8,572 bases of DNA from Schleiferiaceae bacterium (lineage in GTDB: Bacteria; Bacteroidota; Bacteroidia; Flavobacteriales; Schleiferiaceae). The notes below the pieces were generated by a model that was given only the letters and a program-made list of their open reading frames with translations, did not search any database and was not told the origin of the DNA. The stretch's first letter is position 1. Every line of letters starts with the position of its first letter. The stretch spans positions 1 through 8,572 of the forward strand of contig JAKMGS010000080.1 of the NCBI GenBank assembly GCA_022424815.1, given 5' to 3'. This document shows, piece after piece, positions 6,409 through 8,572 of this stretch. A program made the translations under genes and the position numbers.

Positions 6409-7518
6409 ATGAATCACACGAAACTGTTTACGACGATTTGCTTATGTCTTTCAATATTCTTTTCAAAAGCCCAAGAGCATCACGCTCATGCTGATACACT
6501 ATCATTATTGTTCATAGGCGATGTCATGGGTCACGGACCTCAAATCAACAGTGCTTGGGTTGATTCTACCGAAGAGCACAACTACAAAGATGTCTTTGCG
6601 CCAATAGGACCAGTAATTCAAATGAGCGATTTTGCCATTGCCAACCTTGAAGTAACCCTAGCGGGTCCTCCTTTCAAGGGATACCCTCAATTTTCATCCC
6701 CTGATGCTTTAGCGTATGGCTTACGTGACAATGGAGTTGACGCTTTGGTGACTGCAAATAATCATTCTTGTGATAGAAGACTTCTAGGTGTTGAACGCAC
6801 CATCAAGGTTTTAGACACAGCGAAAATTTTACATACTGGGACATTCTTGGATAAAGAACAGCGAGACTCCAGTAACCTATTAATATTGAAAAAGGGTGAT
6901 TTCAGGATAGGAATACTAAATTATACTTACGGCACTAATGGTTTGCCTACTCCCGCACCAACAATGGTGAATAGGATTGATACCGCTCTAATGTCGGCGG
7001 ATATCAAACTAAGTAAGACTCAATCGCTAGACAAACTCATCGTGTTTATTCATTGGGGTAATGAATATCAAATTCATCCTTCCAGTGACCAAATCAATTT
7101 GGGAGATTTTCTCTTCGATCATGGCGTAGATATCATCATAGGTTCCCATCCTCATGTGATCCAGCCCATGAAGCTGATGCAAGACACCATAAACAATAAG
7201 CAGAAATTCATTGCTTATTCGCTGGGTAATTTTGTTTCAAACCAAAGAGATACCTACCGTGATGGTGGGGCTATGGTTAAAATAACTTTGAGTAAAAGTC
7301 AAGGCGTAACATCAATTACCAACGCTGGTTACATTCTTACTTGGGTACATCGACCAACAATCGATGGGAAGGTAAAATATGAAGTGCTTCCTTGTGCATT
7401 AGTAGAGTCAAAGGAATTTCTAGACGTACAAGAAACTGAGAAAATGAAGCTGTATATGAAACTCGCTCGGGAGCATTTCACTGCGGAAAACGTCGGTGTT
7501 CTTGAGATTTCATATTAG
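6409..7518 (+). CDS. Exported CapA-family protein (PGA_cap metallophosphatase fold)
   Basis: The 369-residue protein matches the CapA/PgsA family, whose name comes from poly-gamma-glutamate capsule synthesis; most members have no proven substrate. The domain is a calcineurin-like metallophosphoesterase fold. Metal-site motifs are all present: FIGDVMGHG (35-43), ANLEVTL (78-84), TANNHSCDR (115-123), IHWGNEY (214-220), IGSHPHVIQP (244-253) and AYSLGNFVSNQ (269-279). Residues 1-21 form a cleavable signal peptide (ICLCLSIFFSKA before QE), so the product is periplasmic or secreted rather than held by a long membrane anchor as in Bacillus PgsA. There are no neighbouring pgsB or pgsC genes, so capsule synthesis cannot be claimed. 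Rows sampled by hand are about 35-47% GC against 52-60% in recJ, which suggests a different history. It follows the DUF2490 gene by 8 bp. Confidence 0.9.
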   Translation: MNHTKLFTTICLCLSIFFSKAQEHHAHADTLSLLFIGDVMGHGPQINSAWVDSTEEHNYKDVFAPIGPVIQMSDFAIANLEVTLAGPPFKGYPQFSSPDALAYGLRDNGVDALVTANNHSCDRRLLGVERTIKVLDTAKILHTGTFLDKEQRDSSNLLILKKGDFRIGILNYTYGTNGLPTPAPTMVNRIDTALMSADIKLSKTQSLDKLIVFIHWGNEYQIHPSSDQINLGDFLFDHGVDIIIGSHPHVIQPMKLMQDTINNKQKFIAYSLGNFVSNQRDTYRDGGAMVKITLSKSQGVTSITNAGYILTWVHRPTIDGKVKYEVLPCALVESKEFLDVQETEKMKLYMKLAREHFTAENVGVLEISY

Positions 7519-7533
7519 CAGGTTTTCAGTCGG

Positions 7534-7540
7534 AAAAAGG
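7534..7540 (+). promoter_or_regulatory. Purine-rich ribosome-binding site for a TTG start
   Basis: AAAAAGG lies 4 bp before the TTG at 7545. It is one of the few Shine-Dalgarno-like sites in the window and supports using the TTG, since there is no ATG in a position that would preserve the lipoprotein signal. Confidence 0.35.
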
Positions 7541-7544
7541 TGTT

Positions 7545-8435
7545 TTGCTCAAGAAAAGCTTCTACATATCATTCTTTGGTTTTGTGCTCACAGCATGCCA
7601 ACCTTCCACACCTCCCCCAACAGTAGGTTCTGGTACGTTGGAGACCTTACTCATTGAACATGATGACTTAATGCGGAGCGCCCAAGTCTATACTCCAGAA
7701 GGGTTCGATAGCACATTCGCGTTGCCGGTAGTCCTAAACTTTCATGGGTACGGAGGAATGGCATTAGACCACATGACCTATACGGACATGGCTTCTACCG
7801 CGGATGAGAAATCCTTCCTATTAGTATGTCCACAGGGATCACTGCTCGACGGCGATCCCCATTGGAACAATGCCCTGCCCGGGCCTGATAACAAGAGTGA
7901 TGCGGATGATTTGGGGTATCTCACAAAGCTCATTCAAGCACTCGACGATCAGTACCTCATTGATCGCGAACGCATTTATGCTTGTGGTTTTTCAAATGGG
8001 GGCATGATGGCCTATGCATTGGCCTGTTACCTCAATAATGAAATTGCCGCTGTGGCTTGTATTTCGGGCTGCTTAGGAGATACTTCTTCCACATGTGCGC
8101 CCGTGCACCCCACCGCAACTTTAAATATTCACGGTACGCAAGACGATGTTATCTCGTACCAAGGCAACAGTGAAATCATAGGTGCACAAGAGGCCACCGC
8201 CTTTTGGGCCGATAGAAACAATACGCTCACAAACCCTTCCGTGACCACCATCCAAAGCAACAGTTATGCACTAGAGCATATTCGATACGAGGAGGGCGAC
8301 AGCAATGTCGTTGCGGAACACTATAAGGTCATCGGCGGCGATCACCGTTGGTTTAATTTTTCTGTAAATGGTAAAAATGCTAACCTACTTTTGTGGGAGT
8401 TTTTTGACCAATTTGATATTTACGGATCTCGTTGA
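7545..8435 (+). CDS. Lipoprotein esterase of the LpqC / polyhydroxybutyrate depolymerase / feruloyl esterase family
   Basis: The 296-residue protein is an alpha/beta hydrolase exported as a lipoprotein. MLKKSFYISFFGFVLTAC carries a lipobox (LTAC, 15-18) with lipidated C18; the residues after it (QPST) lack the charged surface-export signal known in Bacteroidota, so it probably faces the periplasm. The fold shows the oxyanion-hole LNFHGYGG (64-71), VCPQG (94-98), HWNN (106-109), the nucleophile elbow GFSNGG with S150 (148-153), a likely acid at D200 or D201 in IHGTQDD (195-201), and H267 in GGDHRWF (264-270). Families with this layout hydrolyse short polyesters or feruloyl esters; the actual substrate is unknown. 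Start is TTG at 7545, 26 bp after the CapA-like stop, backed by AAAAAGG upstream. It carries six cysteines after C18, and C176 and C184 are close enough for a disulfide. Confidence 0.87.
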   Translation: MLKKSFYISFFGFVLTACQPSTPPPTVGSGTLETLLIEHDDLMRSAQVYTPEGFDSTFALPVVLNFHGYGGMALDHMTYTDMASTADEKSFLLVCPQGSLLDGDPHWNNALPGPDNKSDADDLGYLTKLIQALDDQYLIDRERIYACGFSNGGMMAYALACYLNNEIAAVACISGCLGDTSSTCAPVHPTATLNIHGTQDDVISYQGNSEIIGAQEATAFWADRNNTLTNPSVTTIQSNSYALEHIRYEEGDSNVVAEHYKVIGGDHRWFNFSVNGKNANLLLWEFFDQFDIYGSR

Positions 8436-8572
8436 TGGACCCCTGCTTCACCACTGACTTTTTATCCCATTTACCCGACGGTGAAGCGCCGCACCCGCCT
8501 GATGCTTTTACCTATCCGTTTTTCTATACACCGGACGCGCTGGTCGTGGCCGCGGCGGTGCATCTGCAACAG
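8435..8572 (+). CDS. RluA-type pseudouridine synthase, N-terminal fragment
   Basis: Forty-six codons are open from ATG at 8435 to the right window edge without a stop. The start overlaps the esterase stop by one base (TGATG), which suggests translational coupling. The short product begins MDPCFTTDFLSHLP and contains FTYPFFYTPDALVVAAAVHL (25-44). That resembles, from memory, the FTFPFYY.PHPL..AA.ELQ opening of the large Bacteroidota pseudouridine synthases in the RluA group, which modify uridines in rRNA or tRNA. Only the N-terminal extension is visible; the catalytic domain with its aspartate lies outside. GC is high again here, unlike the CapA-like gene. Confidence 0.55.
   Translation, partial: MDPCFTTDFLSHLPDGEAPHPPDAFTYPFFYTPDALVVAAAVHLQQ

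Noticed and set aside
6409..7518. Poly-gamma-glutamate capsule locus
   Set aside because: No pgsB or pgsC gene accompanies the CapA-like gene, and the protein lacks the usual membrane anchor.
1..8572. CRISPR array, tRNA or rRNA gene, insertion sequence, phage or defence island
   Set aside because: No spaced repeats, cloverleaf-like segments, transposase or integrase motifs, or terminal inverted repeats were seen on either strand.

Overview
The window reads as a chromosomal segment of a Bacteroidota bacterium, most likely order Flavobacteriales, in a lineage with fairly balanced GC. The evidence is the set of family variants and the gene order: a thymidine kinase lacking most zinc-site cysteines, overlapping a MurF-type ligase with a GSNGKTIVKEW P-loop; a short RsmI; a DAHP synthase fused to a type II chorismate mutase; a DUF2490 beta-barrel protein; and the first residues of what looks like the large Bacteroidota RluA-type pseudouridine synthase. 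Ribosome-binding sites are mostly weak, as is usual in this phylum. The lineage call is inference from protein family knowledge, not from a search.

Layout. Positions 1-1229 (minus strand) hold tdk followed by the N-terminal half of murF (probably the MurF-alanine racemase fusion), which runs off the left edge. A 47-bp divergent gap (1230-1276) separates these from a tightly packed plus-strand run: an uncharacterised linker-rich protein (1277-1957), rsmI (1957-2628), DAHP synthase/chorismate mutase (2630-3721), recJ (3721-5433) and a small one-span membrane protein (5430-5720). Neighbours here overlap by 1-4 bp or are 1 bp apart, so this is almost certainly one operon with translational coupling. 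After a 38-bp gap holding a small hairpin, a second plus-strand group encodes exported proteins: a DUF2490 outer-membrane protein (5759-6400), a CapA-like metallophosphatase-fold protein (6409-7518) and a lipoprotein esterase of the LpqC/PHB-depolymerase type (7545-8435). The start of a pseudouridine synthase (8435 onward) overlaps the esterase stop codon and leaves the window on the right.

How they fit together. The first plus-strand group mixes ribosome modification, aromatic amino acid entry and DNA repair; it is a housekeeping operon rather than a single pathway. The second group is envelope-directed, and its CapA-like gene is visibly more AT-rich than recJ, which hints at a different history. 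There is no gene-free stretch over 300 bases, and I see no tRNA, rRNA, CRISPR array, insertion sequence or phage signature. I found no convincing new defence or mobile system. The best leads are the uncharacterised protein at 1277, the exported three-gene module, and the A7 tract at the tdk/murF junction.
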